NCBI RefSeq assembly: GCF_000384255.1 | Contig: NZ_KB913035.1 | Location: forward strand, 1,649,362 to 1,713,361 | Reading direction: 5' to 3' | Length of the DNA: 64,000 bases | Source of the DNA: Methylotenera mobilis 13 | GTDB lineage: Bacteria; Pseudomonadota; Gammaproteobacteria; Burkholderiales; Methylophilaceae | In this document: positions 29,143 to 38,191 of the stretch, piece by piece | Layout of the letters: the number at the start of each line of letters is the position of its first letter | Position numbering within the stretch: position 1 is the first letter of the stretch | Notes under the pieces: generated by a model | What the model was told of the DNA's origin: nothing | The model's database searches: none | The model's input: only the letters and a program-made list of their open reading frames with translations | Translations under genes and position numbers: made by a program

Positions 29143-30108
29143 ATGGAGTCATTCATGATTCTATCTAACAGAGTAAATACTTATGGCCAGTTTCTATTAA
29201 AACGCTATGGCCAACGTATCCATAAAGTGGCGCTTGATGCAGGTTTTACTTGTCCCAATCGTGATGGTACCAAAGGCACTGGAGGGTGTACGTTCTGTAA
29301 TAATGTTTCGTTCAGTCCGGCTACTGGATCTCGTCTTGATGTCCCAGGTCAAATTGCCAAGGCAAGAACCGCAATAGCTAAACGTACGCGGGCTCGTCAG
29401 TTTATCGCTTATTTTCAGGCATACACTAACACTTATGCAGACATCGCGGAACTTGAAACTCTCTATCGCGAAGCTTTAGCGCAACCAGATGTGATTGGAA
29501 TTTCAGTTGGCACCCGACCAGACTGTGTATCACCAGCGGTACTTGACCTGCTGGAGACTCTACGTGATGAAGGACTGGAAGTATGGCTGGAGCTTGGGCT
29601 GCAATCGGCGTTCGATGATACGCTGGCTAGGGTCAACCGTGGCCATACATTAGCAGAATATCGCGAGACTGCATTGGCAACGCGTGCCCGAGGCATTCCG
29701 CTATGCACTCATTTGATTATAGGTCTGCCAGGTGAAAATGAACGCCATTATCATTCTACGCTCGATACCGTTCTGGAAATCGGTGTGGATGGACTTAAGC
29801 TCCATCCCCTGCACGTGGTTAAGCGCACTATATTGGCTTATCAGTGGCGTCGTGGCGGTTATGAGCCACTTAATCAAGTTGACTATATACGCATCGCCGC
29901 GGATCTGATTGAGCGCACCCCCCAACACATCATTTTTCACCGTGTGACTGCAACAGCATCGAAAGATATTTTACTAGCACCTGAATGGTGTTCACAGAAA
30001 TGGAACATATTAAATGGTATTGAGAAAGAGTTGCGCCAACGCGGTACACGTCAGAGTAGTCGCGCTGGCGTACATCACATAATAAAGGATATGAAATATG
30101 TCTCTTGA
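29143..30108 (+). CDS. yhcC: Radical SAM protein of the YhcC/TIGR01212 family
   Basis: 321 residues. The SAM [4Fe-4S] motif is spaced unusually, CPNRDGTKGTGGCTFCNN, as is typical of this family. FSPATGSR and GISVGTRPDCVSPAVLDLLE follow. Its substrate is not securely known; in many gamma- and betaproteobacteria it neighbours nitrate or anaerobic ubiquinone genes. It overlaps ubiU by 11 bases, so it is the first gene of a tightly coupled locus, which suggests a role in anaerobic quinone or cofactor metabolism. An alternative ATG at 29155 would shorten it by four residues. Confidence 0.85.
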   Translation: MESFMILSNRVNTYGQFLLKRYGQRIHKVALDAGFTCPNRDGTKGTGGCTFCNNVSFSPATGSRLDVPGQIAKARTAIAKRTRARQFIAYFQAYTNTYADIAELETLYREALAQPDVIGISVGTRPDCVSPAVLDLLETLRDEGLEVWLELGLQSAFDDTLARVNRGHTLAEYRETALATRARGIPLCTHLIIGLPGENERHYHSTLDTVLEIGVDGLKLHPLHVVKRTILAYQWRRGGYEPLNQVDYIRIAADLIERTPQHIIFHRVTATASKDILLAPEWCSQKWNILNGIEKELRQRGTRQSSRAGVHHIIKDMKYVS

Positions 30109-31099
30109 ACTAGTTTGCCCAGCAGGTAATCTGCCAGCACTCAAGGCGGCTGTGGATAACGGGGCCGACTGTGTTTATATGGGCTTTCGTAACAGCACCA
30201 ACGCACGTGCCTTTGCCGGTTTGAATTTCGATAACGAAACCGCCAAACAAGGGATTCGCTACGCTCATGAACGTAGCAGCAAAGTACTACTGGCACTTAA
30301 TACCTATCCGCAAACTGCACAATCTCATATGTGGAAGCAGGCGGTGGATGATGCGGCTGAACTAGGCATCGATGCATTGATTTTGGCTGATCTTGGCTTG
30401 ATGCGCTATGCCAGCCGCACTTATCCTAATTTGCGGCTGCATCTCTCAGTACAAGGCTCTGCGACTAATTACGAGGCGATCAATTTCTACTACGAGCACT
30501 TTGGCATTCAACGCGCTGTACTTCCACGCGTGCTATCGCTGGCACAGGTCGAGAACGTCGTAAAAAACACGTCGGTTGAAATTGAGTTGTTCGGCTTCGG
30601 CGGATTATGCGTGATGGTGGAGGGTCGCTGCATACTATCGTCCTATGCCACTGGCGAATCTCCTAACACTGCAGGCGTATGCTCTCCGGCTAAAGCAGTA
30701 CGCTGGCAACAGACGCCAAATGGACTGGAATCACGCTTGAATGGCGTGTTACTGGATCAATACAGTGCTAACGAGAATGCAGGCTATCCAACCTTGTGCA
30801 AAGGTCGTTTCGAAGTTGAAGATGAAACATATTACGCTTTGGAAGAACCAACCAGCCTCAACACACTGGAATTGATTCCAGACATGTTGCGCATGGGAAT
30901 CAGCGCCATCAAGATTGAAGGTCGTCAGCGTAGCCCAGTCTATGTTGAACAAGTGACGCGTGTATGGCGAGCAGCTATTGATGCAGCGAAACAAGATGCA
31001 GCGCATTATGTAGCTAAAGAAGACTGGATGACACAGCTCGGCAAACTTTCGGAGGGGCAGCAGCATACGCTTGGCGCCTATTATCGTCCATGGAAATAA
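30098..31099 (+). CDS. ubiU: O2-independent ubiquinone hydroxylase subunit UbiU
   Basis: Peptidase U32-family iron-sulphur protein, 333 residues. With UbiV it introduces ring hydroxyl groups into ubiquinone precursors using prephenate rather than O2 as oxygen donor. It starts MSLELVCPAGNLPALKAAVD (U32 hallmark PAG). Cluster cysteines fall in GFGGLCVMVEGRCILSSYAT, TAGVCSPAK and PTLCKGRFEVE, matching the four-Cys pattern of E. coli UbiU. It follows yhcC with an 11-base overlap and precedes ubiV by 4 bases. Confidence 0.92.
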   Translation: MSLELVCPAGNLPALKAAVDNGADCVYMGFRNSTNARAFAGLNFDNETAKQGIRYAHERSSKVLLALNTYPQTAQSHMWKQAVDDAAELGIDALILADLGLMRYASRTYPNLRLHLSVQGSATNYEAINFYYEHFGIQRAVLPRVLSLAQVENVVKNTSVEIELFGFGGLCVMVEGRCILSSYATGESPNTAGVCSPAKAVRWQQTPNGLESRLNGVLLDQYSANENAGYPTLCKGRFEVEDETYYALEEPTSLNTLELIPDMLRMGISAIKIEGRQRSPVYVEQVTRVWRAAIDAAKQDAAHYVAKEDWMTQLGKLSEGQQHTLGAYYRPWK

Positions 31100-31103
31100 T
31101 ATT

Positions 31104-32000
31104 ATGAAAATCTCACTGGGGCCTATTCTTTATTACTGGGCTCGTCAAAACGTGCTGGATTTCTACGAGCAGGTTATCAGTTGGCCAGTAGATATTGTCT
31201 ATTTAGGCGAGGTGGTTTGTTCACGTCGCCATGAGATGCGCTTCGATGACTGGTTAGACGTGGCCAGTAAATTGTCTGCCGCTGGTAAAGAAGTGATCTT
31301 GTCCACGCAGGCACTGCTAGAGTCTGAATCCGACCTTAAAATGTTACGTCGCCTTACTGGTAATGGCCAGTTCTGCATAGAAGCTAACGATATAGGGGCT
31401 ATTCGCCTAGCCACAGGTAAGCCCTTTGTCGTTGGAACTCACATTAACACTTACAACGGTGAGACGCTCGCAATACTTGCAGAGCAAGGGGCAACCCGCT
31501 GGGTCATGCCAGTAGAACTGTCGCGTTATATGCTGACTGAGCTACTAGTGAAAAAACCTCAAGGTATGGAGACTGAGGTATTTGCTTATGGTCGTTTGCC
31601 ATTGGCTTTTTCTTCACGTTGCTTTACTGCCAGGCGCCATAATCTGCCTAAAGATGATTGTCATTTTAAGTGTCTGGAGCATCCTTGCGGCATGACACTT
31701 AAAACGCGTGAGGGGCAATCTTTTCTAGCATTAAATGGAACGCAGACTCAATCTGCCAGCATTCATAATTTGATCAGCGAGATCGACGACATGCGTCAAT
31801 TGGGTGTCGACGTTGTGCGTATCAGCCCGCAACCGGAGCATACTGGTGAAGTAGTCGCAGCATTCAGGGCTGCGATTGATAATGTAGTGAGCAGCAGCGA
31901 AGCGCAGACTGCGCTTGCACCACTCCTGTTTGATGATCCATGTGATGGGTATTGGCATGGACGATCTGGTATTGAACAATCAATTAAGATGCTGTCATGA
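31104..32000 (+). CDS. ubiV: O2-independent ubiquinone hydroxylase subunit UbiV
   Basis: U32-family partner of UbiU, 298 residues. Cysteines expected to hold the [4Fe-4S] cluster are in YLGEVVCSRRHEMRF and in SSRCFTARRHNLPKDDCHFK / CLEHPCG. UbiU and UbiV form a heterodimer that is essential for ubiquinone synthesis without oxygen, which a denitrifier needs. Start is the ATG at 31104 (MKISLGPILYYW); the frame can be extended 11 codons upstream but that would overlap the ubiU stop. It overlaps ubiT by 4 bases. Confidence 0.92.
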   Translation: MKISLGPILYYWARQNVLDFYEQVISWPVDIVYLGEVVCSRRHEMRFDDWLDVASKLSAAGKEVILSTQALLESESDLKMLRRLTGNGQFCIEANDIGAIRLATGKPFVVGTHINTYNGETLAILAEQGATRWVMPVELSRYMLTELLVKKPQGMETEVFAYGRLPLAFSSRCFTARRHNLPKDDCHFKCLEHPCGMTLKTREGQSFLALNGTQTQSASIHNLISEIDDMRQLGVDVVRISPQPEHTGEVVAAFRAAIDNVVSSSEAQTALAPLLFDDPCDGYWHGRSGIEQSIKMLS

Positions 32001-32467
32001 GCCAAAAAACCTACACATTCCCATCTCAGCTAGGTAGATTAATTGAACATCTGCCAACATGGCCTTCATCTTTTACCTTTGCCTGTGTGCTTGATCTGGC
32101 GCTAGGTCAAGTTATCCGTCGAGGTGACCTGCAAGCACTGTATGGAAAACGGATTGCCATACACGTTACAGATGCCGGGTTACGTTTGCATTTCACTGTG
32201 CTGAGCAGTGGCTTTTCAGCCGCTAAGGGCAATATAGTGCCAGACCTCATAATTAGTGCTAGTGCCTATGATTTTTATCAGCTGGCTATGCGCAAGGAGG
32301 ATCCTGACACCCTGTTTTTTAATCGAAGACTGGTGGTGGAAGGCGATACAGAACTGGGATTGATCGCTAAGAATACGCTGGATGCCATTGAGTATCCCTT
32401 ACTCAAGCTGGAATGCGTATCCCCATTACACTTGTTGAAAACGATGAAAAAAAGACTGTGGATATGA
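31997..32467 (+). CDS. ubiT: Ubiquinone biosynthesis accessory factor UbiT
   Basis: SCP2-domain lipid-binding protein, 156 residues, needed with UbiU/UbiV for anaerobic ubiquinone synthesis, probably presenting the hydrophobic intermediates. Visible features are FACVLDLALGQVIRRGDLQA, LYGKRIAIHVTDAGLRLHFT and DTLFFNRRLVVEGDTELGL, the UbiT signature. The start ATG overlaps the ubiV stop by 4 bases, so translation is coupled. Confidence 0.92.
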   Translation: MSQKTYTFPSQLGRLIEHLPTWPSSFTFACVLDLALGQVIRRGDLQALYGKRIAIHVTDAGLRLHFTVLSSGFSAAKGNIVPDLIISASAYDFYQLAMRKEDPDTLFFNRRLVVEGDTELGLIAKNTLDAIEYPLLKLECVSPLHLLKTMKKRLWI

Positions 32468-32519
32468 TCGCTACCATGCACTTTAGTTTTGACCTACTTA
32501 GATGAAAGGAGCTATTCGT

Positions 32520-32933
32520 ATGAGCAAAAAAAATGTAAATTTGCCTATAGTATATTCCTGTTCCGGCTGCTCCAGTGTGGCGCAAATGGCAAATTATATT
32601 GCGTTAGAACTCGATAAACTGGGTTTAGCAGAAATGTCCTGCATTGCAGGAGTAGGTGGAAACGTGCCTCACTTGGTGAAAATTGCACATTCTGGCCGTC
32701 CTATTATTGCACTTGACGGTTGCCCCCTCGCTTGCACTAAAGCTTGTCTGGCTCAACATGACATAGAACCGGATAGCTATCATCTGCTAAACCAGTATGG
32801 TGTGAAAAAAATCTACCATACGGGCTTCGATTCCGATATGGCGCAAGCTGTACTTGAGCTTGTAATTGCAAAAATGGATGAAGAATTGCCTTCTCTACCC
32901 TCTACCCCATGCTCACTAAACCCAAACGACTGA
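32520..32933 (+). CDS. DGC-domain putative zinc-binding protein
   Basis: 137 residues with the DGC domain (named for its Asp-Gly-Cys motif). The motif LDGCPLACTKACL is preceded by CSGCSSVAQMANYIALEL and MSCIAGVGGNVPHLVK. The many cysteines are likely metal or cluster ligands. Function is not established; such proteins are often encoded with anaerobic metabolism genes. The ATG at 32520 follows AAAGGAG by seven bases and is better than the ATG at 32502. It overlaps ubiX by 25 bases, which ties it to the ubiquinone locus. Confidence 0.75.
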   Translation: MSKKNVNLPIVYSCSGCSSVAQMANYIALELDKLGLAEMSCIAGVGGNVPHLVKIAHSGRPIIALDGCPLACTKACLAQHDIEPDSYHLLNQYGVKKIYHTGFDSDMAQAVLELVIAKMDEELPSLPSTPCSLNPND

Positions 32934-33511
32934 TCGTTGCCATTACAGGCGCCTCTGGGGCTACTTATGGCGTACGTCTGCTGCAAGTACTCAGCAATAT
33001 ACCTGAGATTGAAACACATCTGGTGGTGTCAGAATCCGGGCTACTTAATATACAGCACGAACTTGATATGAGTCTCACGCAGCTTGAAGCATTGGTAGAA
33101 GTGACGCATCATATCAACAATATTGGTGCAACTATTGCCAGCGGCTCATTTCAGACTGATGGTATGGTGGTGGCGCCGTGCTCAATGAGAACATTAGCTG
33201 CAGTGGCGCATGGCTTATCGGATAATTTAATTACGCGGGCTGCCGATGTCATACTCAAGGAGCGTCGCCGACTGATTTTAATGGTTCGTGAAACCCCCTT
33301 CAATCTTGCTCATTTACGCAACATGACCAGTGTCACCGAAATGGGTGGCATCATCTACCCGCCGTTGCCCTGCTTTTACCATCGTCCACAAACTATAATC
33401 GACATAATTGACCAAACTGTCAGCCGAGTTATCGATTTGCTGGGCGTACCGCATACGCTGGCACCTCGCTGGGAAGGTCTAACTGCAGCCACCCCTAACA
33501 ACTTGGAGTAG
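32909..33511 (+). CDS. ubiX: Flavin prenyltransferase UbiX
   Basis: Makes prenylated FMN, the cofactor of UbiD, from FMN and dimethylallyl phosphate; 200 residues. Features include [20 protein letters not shown] (flavin-binding start), [20 protein letters not shown] and [18 protein letters not shown]. It overlaps the DGC gene and lies 5 bases before ubiD, giving a matched cofactor-enzyme pair. Confidence 0.95.
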   Translation: MLTKPKRLIVAITGASGATYGVRLLQVLSNIPEIETHLVVSESGLLNIQHELDMSLTQLEALVEVTHHINNIGATIASGSFQTDGMVVAPCSMRTLAAVAHGLSDNLITRAADVILKERRRLILMVRETPFNLAHLRNMTSVTEMGGIIYPPLPCFYHRPQTIIDIIDQTVSRVIDLLGVPHTLAPRWEGLTAATPNNLE

Positions 33512-33516
33512 CTGAT

Positions 33517-35001
33517 TTGGCCTACCGTGATTTGCGTGATTTCATAATCCAACTGGAACAAATGGGTGAGCTTAAGCGTATTAAATCACCAGTCTCAACA
33601 TATTTAGAGATGACTGAGCTGTGTGACCGCACCCTGCGTGCTGGCGGCCCTGCTCTGTTGTTTGAAAACCCAGTAGGCCACAGCATACCCGTGCTTGCTA
33701 ACCTTTTTGGTACTCCGCGACGCGTTGCGCTAGGCATGGGTGCTGCGGATGTAAGCGAGCTACGCAACTATGGTCATGTGTTGGCCATGCTGAAAGACCC
33801 TGAGCCGCCTAACGGGTTCAGGGATATGCTAGGTCTGCGCTCGCAGGTCAAATCATTATGGAACATGAGCCCCAAGGTATTACGCTCTGCACCGTGTCAG
33901 GATATCGTGTGGGAAGGCAATGATGTCGATTTGGCAAGACTGCCAATTCAGCATTGCTGGCCGGGAGATATTTCACCTCTGATCACCTGGGGACTGGTAA
34001 TCACAAAAGGGCCAAATAAAGAGCGTCAGAATCTTGGAGTCTATCGCCAGCAAGTGCTGAAGCGTAATAAAGTGATCATGCGATGGTTAGCTCAGCGTGG
34101 CGGTGCCCTCGATTTTCGTGATCATTGTGAGCGCAACCGAGGCCGTCCCTATCCGGTGGCTGTTGCTTTGGGCGCTGATCCTGCAACCATACTTGGAGCA
34201 GTTACACCAGTTCCCGATAGCCTTTCTGAATATCAATTTGCTGGCTTATTGCGTGGAAGCCGCACTGAACTGATCAAGGCTATAGGTAGCGACTTGCTTG
34301 TTCCCGCTTCAGCCGAAATTGTACTTGAAGGGCATATCTACCCAGATGAATCACACGCAACTGGTTATGAGCATTCGCTAGAGGGACCATTTGGTGACCA
34401 TACTGGTTATTACAACGAACAAGACTGGTTTCCAGTTTTTACTATTGATCGCATTACTATGCGACATAACCCGATTTACCACTCTACCTATACTGGGAAA
34501 CCGCCTGACGAGCCTGCCATTTTGGGATTAGCCCTTAATGAATTATTCGTTCCGTTACTACAAAAACAGTTTCCAGAAATCACCGACTTTTATCTGCCTC
34601 CTGAGGCTTGCAGCTACCGTATGGCGGTGGTGCAGATTAAAAAATCTTACCCTGGTCATGCTAAACCTGTCATGTTTGGCATCTGGAGCTTTCTACGCCA
34701 GTTCACGTACACTAAATTCATCGTAGTAGTGGACGATGATGTGAATATCCGAAACTGGCAGGAGGTGATTTGGGCTATCACGACTCGTGTTGATCCTATA
34801 CGTGACACCTTGCTGGTAAATAACACCCCGATTGACTATCTTGATTTTGCTTCGCCAGTGAGTGGTCTCGGCAGTAAAATGGGCATAGATGCAACCAATA
34901 AATGGCCAGGCGAAACAAGCCGTGAGTGGGGTAGCCCAATTACTATGCCCGCCGAAGTGAAAACTAAAGTTGACGAGATCTGGAAATCACTCGGGCTTTG
35001 A
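33517..35001 (+). CDS. ubiD: 4-hydroxy-3-polyprenylbenzoate decarboxylase UbiD
   Basis: Prenyl-FMN-dependent decarboxylase of ubiquinone synthesis, 494 residues, very close to E. coli UbiD over its whole length: [90 protein letters not shown]. The start codon is TTG at 33517 (LAYRDLRDF), five bases after ubiX. Last gene of yhcC-ubiUVT-DGC-ubiX-ubiD; a full ubiquinone head-group modification set expressed as one unit. Confidence 0.96.
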   Translation: MAYRDLRDFIIQLEQMGELKRIKSPVSTYLEMTELCDRTLRAGGPALLFENPVGHSIPVLANLFGTPRRVALGMGAADVSELRNYGHVLAMLKDPEPPNGFRDMLGLRSQVKSLWNMSPKVLRSAPCQDIVWEGNDVDLARLPIQHCWPGDISPLITWGLVITKGPNKERQNLGVYRQQVLKRNKVIMRWLAQRGGALDFRDHCERNRGRPYPVAVALGADPATILGAVTPVPDSLSEYQFAGLLRGSRTELIKAIGSDLLVPASAEIVLEGHIYPDESHATGYEHSLEGPFGDHTGYYNEQDWFPVFTIDRITMRHNPIYHSTYTGKPPDEPAILGLALNELFVPLLQKQFPEITDFYLPPEACSYRMAVVQIKKSYPGHAKPVMFGIWSFLRQFTYTKFIVVVDDDVNIRNWQEVIWAITTRVDPIRDTLLVNNTPIDYLDFASPVSGLGSKMGIDATNKWPGETSREWGSPITMPAEVKTKVDEIWKSLGL

Positions 35002-35101
35002 TCATTCTTAATACATAACTTGTATATTTTAAGAATACTTTAAGTTGTTTTAGTAAAAATTATCAGTAAATGTAAGTACTATTTAAAAGGATAAATTGAA
35101 T

Positions 35102-35617
35102 ATGCTGACTGCAGCTTTTTTATGGAGAGGCATTAACTTATTAAGCGCTCTATGTCTGATATTGGTTACCACACCTGCCTATGCGGATGAACACCAACAC
35201 CTACATCAAAGTCAATCAAACGCAGAGTCATCTATGCACGTTTTGAAACCAGGTGAAAAATGGAAAACCGATGAAGTAGTGAAGCTAGGAATGGACAATA
35301 TTCGCCAAGCCATTTCTGTTAGGCAAGATGATATTATTAAGGGACGCCTTAGCGCTCATGACTATCACCGAATAGCAATTGTGATAGAGAGAAATGCTGC
35401 TGAGATTGTGAGAAATTGCAAATTAGCTAAAGATGCAGATCGCGCGTTTCATAGGGTTGTCTTGGTCGACTTGCTAGATGGTGTGACGCTAATGCGAACA
35501 TCTAAGAACATTCAAGCGCAACGAGTTGGAGCACTAGGCGTGTTGCAGTCTTTACGCAATTACGGTAAGTATTTTCAGCACGATGGATGGAGTTTAGATG
35601 CTGTTAAATCTGATTGA
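35102..35617 (+). CDS. Small helical periplasmic protein
   Basis: 171 residues. A signal peptide (LLSALCLILVTTPAYA) with likely cleavage before DEHQHLHQ is followed by a histidine-rich start and an all-helical domain: KPGEKWKTDEVVKLGMDNIR, then AAEIVRNCKLAKDADRAFHR. There is a single Cys and no haem motif. Similar proteins are, from memory, found near denitrification genes, but I cannot name a function; a small-ligand or metal-binding four-helix bundle is possible. The ATG at 35102 is used; a TTG six bases earlier is also possible after AAAGGA. It converges on, and overlaps by 14 bases, the PyrD-like gene. Confidence 0.6.
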   Translation: MLTAAFLWRGINLLSALCLILVTTPAYADEHQHLHQSQSNAESSMHVLKPGEKWKTDEVVKLGMDNIRQAISVRQDDIIKGRLSAHDYHRIAIVIERNAAEIVRNCKLAKDADRAFHRVVLVDLLDGVTLMRTSKNIQAQRVGALGVLQSLRNYGKYFQHDGWSLDAVKSD

Positions 35618-36506
35618 CAACTCCAAAATTTGACAGGTAAGCATTAATTCGCCTTGGCAATAAAGGCCCTGCCTCTACGAGTCCACTATAAATCTGCACA
35701 AGTGAGACACCAGTTGATAAGCGGTCAACAACATCCTGCGGGGTACGAACTCCTCCCACTGAAATAACTGGCATGCTGTCACGCATCTTATTTAACACGC
35801 GTTGCAAATTGGCAAGCACTTCTTTTTTATCATGGATATGCTCATCACCACTCAGAATCAATCCATTAAATGCATAATCACGCACACAGGATAATAGATT
35901 ATTTGTATCTCCACGATTCTGATCAATTTTTACAACAACAGGACAAACCCGACCACTCTCAGCCGCCATCAGTACTTGCTTATCCTTGGCCGCTGCCAGT
36001 AAGGTCAACAATGTGGCACGAAACTCTGGTTGATGAAGATCGGGTCCGGCTCGTACACCTAAATTAAGAGTTATGTAGTCAGCAAATTCCCAGAGTTTTT
36101 CCATGCATATCATATAATCGTTGACCATCTTTTCAGGATGGGTTGTGCGGTTCATGCTGATGCTCACCCCAAGTGGAATTGAATGCGGTCTGATATTTTT
36201 AGATAAATGGGAAACTACCCTATCGAGTCCCAGGCTACGCTGCTGCTCTGGCAGCGGAATAACCGAACCAATTTCTGCAAAACCAAAACCAAGCGGTGCT
36301 AAGCAGCTAAAGAGCGTGCCATGTTTATCAAATCCCGCTGCCAGCCCAAGTGGACCTGGGAAAGATAATCCCATGACATTTCGCCGCAAGGTTTGCGGCG
36401 TTTCTACTCTTGAGGAGATCGCGGTTAGCCAAATTGAATGTGCAGCCAGTTTGCGAGCGTTTGGCATACCCAATTTAGATGCGACTGAAAATAGACACTT
36501 ATACAT
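35604..36506 (-). CDS. PyrD-like flavoprotein lacking the catalytic serine
   Basis: 300 residues with the class 2 dihydroorotate dehydrogenase fold. FMN-site features are kept: PLGLAAGFDKHG, the Lys in VVVKIDQN, VISVGGVRTPQDV and SLVQIYSGLVEAGPLL. The catalytic loop of PyrD (N-I-S-S-P-N-T-x-G-L-R) is replaced by LNLGVRAGPDL, so the catalytic Ser and the orotate-binding Asn pattern are gone. It should bind FMN but not oxidise dihydroorotate. It is the last gene of the pqqA-D-E operon, overlapping serC by 8 bases from the ATG at 36506 (a TTG at 36527 is an alternative). A role as a dehydrogenase in the cofactor pathway is my inference. Confidence 0.75.
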   Translation of the reverse strand: MYKCLFSVASKLGMPNARKLAAHSIWLTAISSRVETPQTLRRNVMGLSFPGPLGLAAGFDKHGTLFSCLAPLGFGFAEIGSVIPLPEQQRSLGLDRVVSHLSKNIRPHSIPLGVSISMNRTTHPEKMVNDYMICMEKLWEFADYITLNLGVRAGPDLHQPEFRATLLTLLAAAKDKQVLMAAESGRVCPVVVKIDQNRGDTNNLLSCVRDYAFNGLILSGDEHIHDKKEVLANLQRVLNKMRDSMPVISVGGVRTPQDVVDRLSTGVSLVQIYSGLVEAGPLLPRRINAYLSNFGVVNQI

Positions 36507-37587
36507 GATGCCAATGCATATCTGCAAAATGCTGCATAAAGCTGATGAGTGCTATTACACCAGCGTTTGGCATTGCATTATAGATGCTGGCGCGAATGCC
36601 ACCAGCCATGGGATGACCCTTCAGATTCAACAATCCTTCTTCAGCGGCTAAGGACAGAAACAATGGCGTGAGCGCATCATTAGCGAGCGTAAAGCAAACA
36701 TTCATACATGATCGGTGGGCTGGTTGCACTGAACATTGATAAAAACCTTTGCTGGCATCAATGACTTGATACAATTGCGCGCTTCGCTGCGCACTGTTTT
36801 TCGCCATAGCCACGACACCACCCATGTCGGTAATCCAGCGTAGTACCAATCCAGTTAAATAGATAGAAAAGGTCAACGGCGTATTAAGCATAGAACCTGC
36901 TTCAGCCTGATTCTTATAATTGAATACCGCTGGCGTTGCTGGATGGGCCCGCCCCAGCAGGTCATCGCGCACAATGACAATGGTAAGACCAGTTGGACCG
37001 ATGTTTTTTTGCGCTCCTGCGTAAATTACACCATAGCGCTGCACACCAATCGGCCGGCTGAGAAAGTCAGATGTCATATCTGCCACTAGTGGCAAATCAC
37101 CGGTATCCGGAATGTCAAAGAATTGCACGCCGTTGGCGGTTTCATTGCTGGTAATGTGGCAATAGGCTGCGCTCGAGTCGAGGTGCCATGCTTCGGGCAT
37201 TCGGTCGAATCCGGTGGCACAACTACTGGCTGCAACATTGACATTACAGTAGCGTCTGGCTTCGCGCATAGTTTTGCATGACCAGTAGCCAGTCTCCACA
37301 TAATCAGCTCGCCCTGCCCTACCCAATAAATTGAGTGGTACCAGCGAGAATTGTGCCGACGCACCGCCATGCATAAATAAAATATGATAATTGTCTGGAA
37401 TATTTAGCAGTAATCGAAGATTGTCGCGCACATGATTATGTATTTTCTTGTAAGCATCACCGGTAAAAGGCGTCTCTAACATAGAAAAACCACTGCCGTT
37501 CCAGTTCAAAAACTCCTGCTGCGCTTGCGCCAGCACAGTAACTGGCATAACGGCTGGGCCCGCAGAGAAATTAAAAAACTCAGGCAA
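36499..37587 (-). CDS. serC: Phosphoserine aminotransferase-type enzyme (SerC)
   Basis: PLP-dependent aminotransferase of 362 residues. SerC normally makes 3-phosphoserine and 4-phosphohydroxythreonine with glutamate as amino donor. Features: NFSAGPAVMP at the N-terminus, MHGGASAQFSLVPLNLL, ADMTSDFLSRPIGVQRYG and the PLP lysine in IYAGAQKNIGPTGLTIVIVR. Starts at TTG 37587, overlapping the preceding membrane protein gene by 8 bases. The sequence looks catalytically intact. Its place between pqqE and a PyrD-like gene is unusual. It may be a dedicated paralogue of the pathway or simply the housekeeping serC relocated. Confidence 0.88.
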   Translation of the reverse strand: MPEFFNFSAGPAVMPVTVLAQAQQEFLNWNGSGFSMLETPFTGDAYKKIHNHVRDNLRLLLNIPDNYHILFMHGGASAQFSLVPLNLLGRAGRADYVETGYWSCKTMREARRYCNVNVAASSCATGFDRMPEAWHLDSSAAYCHITSNETANGVQFFDIPDTGDLPLVADMTSDFLSRPIGVQRYGVIYAGAQKNIGPTGLTIVIVRDDLLGRAHPATPAVFNYKNQAEAGSMLNTPLTFSIYLTGLVLRWITDMGGVVAMAKNSAQRSAQLYQVIDASKGFYQCSVQPAHRSCMNVCFTLANDALTPLFLSLAAEEGLLNLKGHPMAGGIRASIYNAMPNAGVIALISFMQHFADMHWHHV

Positions 37588-38083
37588 ACAGCGCTACTCC
37601 ATGCTGGCTGGCTGCCATGAAAAACAACAATGGGATGGAGAGCATGGTATTGGTACGAGAAGAAAGAAATGTAATTCGAGCACAACGCACACGCTCGTCC
37701 AGCGGTGCATAAATGAAACCAAGCACTTTCTTCTGGTTTGGCCATAATATAAACCATAGGTTAGCCAGCATCAGCGTGCCTAGCCAAAACCCCATGCCGA
37801 TAACGGCAAGATAGCCTTTCATCGTTATTGCATCAATCAGCAGTCCACGTTGCCACAACATACCAACACCAGCCAACCAAGTTACGATAGCCGCGTATCT
37901 GAAAGTACCGTGTTCACGTCCGAGCAAAGCCATGTAAACTGAGCTTTGCTCGTCGCCCAAATCTTCTTTCCCAGGTGGTCGGAAGTTTGGTCGCTGAATC
38001 ACGCTGGCATAGTTATGCCCAACCCAAATTATGCCGGCAAAAAGATGTATCCAGCGAAGTAAAAAGTCTACAATCTGATCCAT
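37580..38083 (-). CDS. PuuD-like (urate oxidase N-terminal type) membrane protein
   Basis: 167 residues with about four membrane helices (roughly residues 8-28, 62-80, 88-112 and 140-162). The start LLRWIHLFAGIIWVGHNYAS and the segment GFWLGTLMLANLWFILWPNQ, followed by KKVLG, resemble the membrane domain of PuuD, a urate-hydroxylase family with cytochrome c fusions. Here the protein is only a fragment-sized version with no cytochrome c domain. Conserved His in WIHLF and VGHNYA could bind haem or metal. It is translated between the small membrane peptide (6-base gap) and serC (8-base overlap). Role unknown. Confidence 0.7.
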   Translation of the reverse strand: MDQIVDFLLRWIHLFAGIIWVGHNYASVIQRPNFRPPGKEDLGDEQSSVYMALLGREHGTFRYAAIVTWLAGVGMLWQRGLLIDAITMKGYLAVIGMGFWLGTLMLANLWFILWPNQKKVLGFIYAPLDERVRCARITFLSSRTNTMLSIPLLFFMAASQHGVALFA

Positions 38084-38089
38084 CGTGCA

Positions 38090-38191
38090 TCAACCTCCCA
38101 ACACTAACCAGCGGACGATGAGGAATAATCCCAGTGTTAGCAACAGACCGAGCGCGATAGTACCGGTTGCAGTATCGTAAGGTGTTTTCAT
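38090..38191 (-). CDS. 33-residue membrane peptide coupled to pqqE
   Basis: MKTPYDTATG followed by a single hydrophobic helix TIALGLLLTLGLFLIVRWLV and a short LGG end. The ATG overlaps the pqqE stop as ATGA, and the next gene starts 6 bases after its stop, so it is very probably translated. One Arg inside the helix near its end sets the membrane boundary. It has no family I recognise. Being between pqqE and a membrane protein, it may anchor or partner that protein, as small subunits of membrane oxidoreductases do. Confidence 0.65.
   Translation of the reverse strand: MKTPYDTATGTIALGLLLTLGLFLIVRWLVLGG

Noticed and set aside
36121..36651. A 176-codon plus-strand frame opposite the PyrD-like and serC genes
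   Set aside because: Antisense to the operon and without recognisable protein features.
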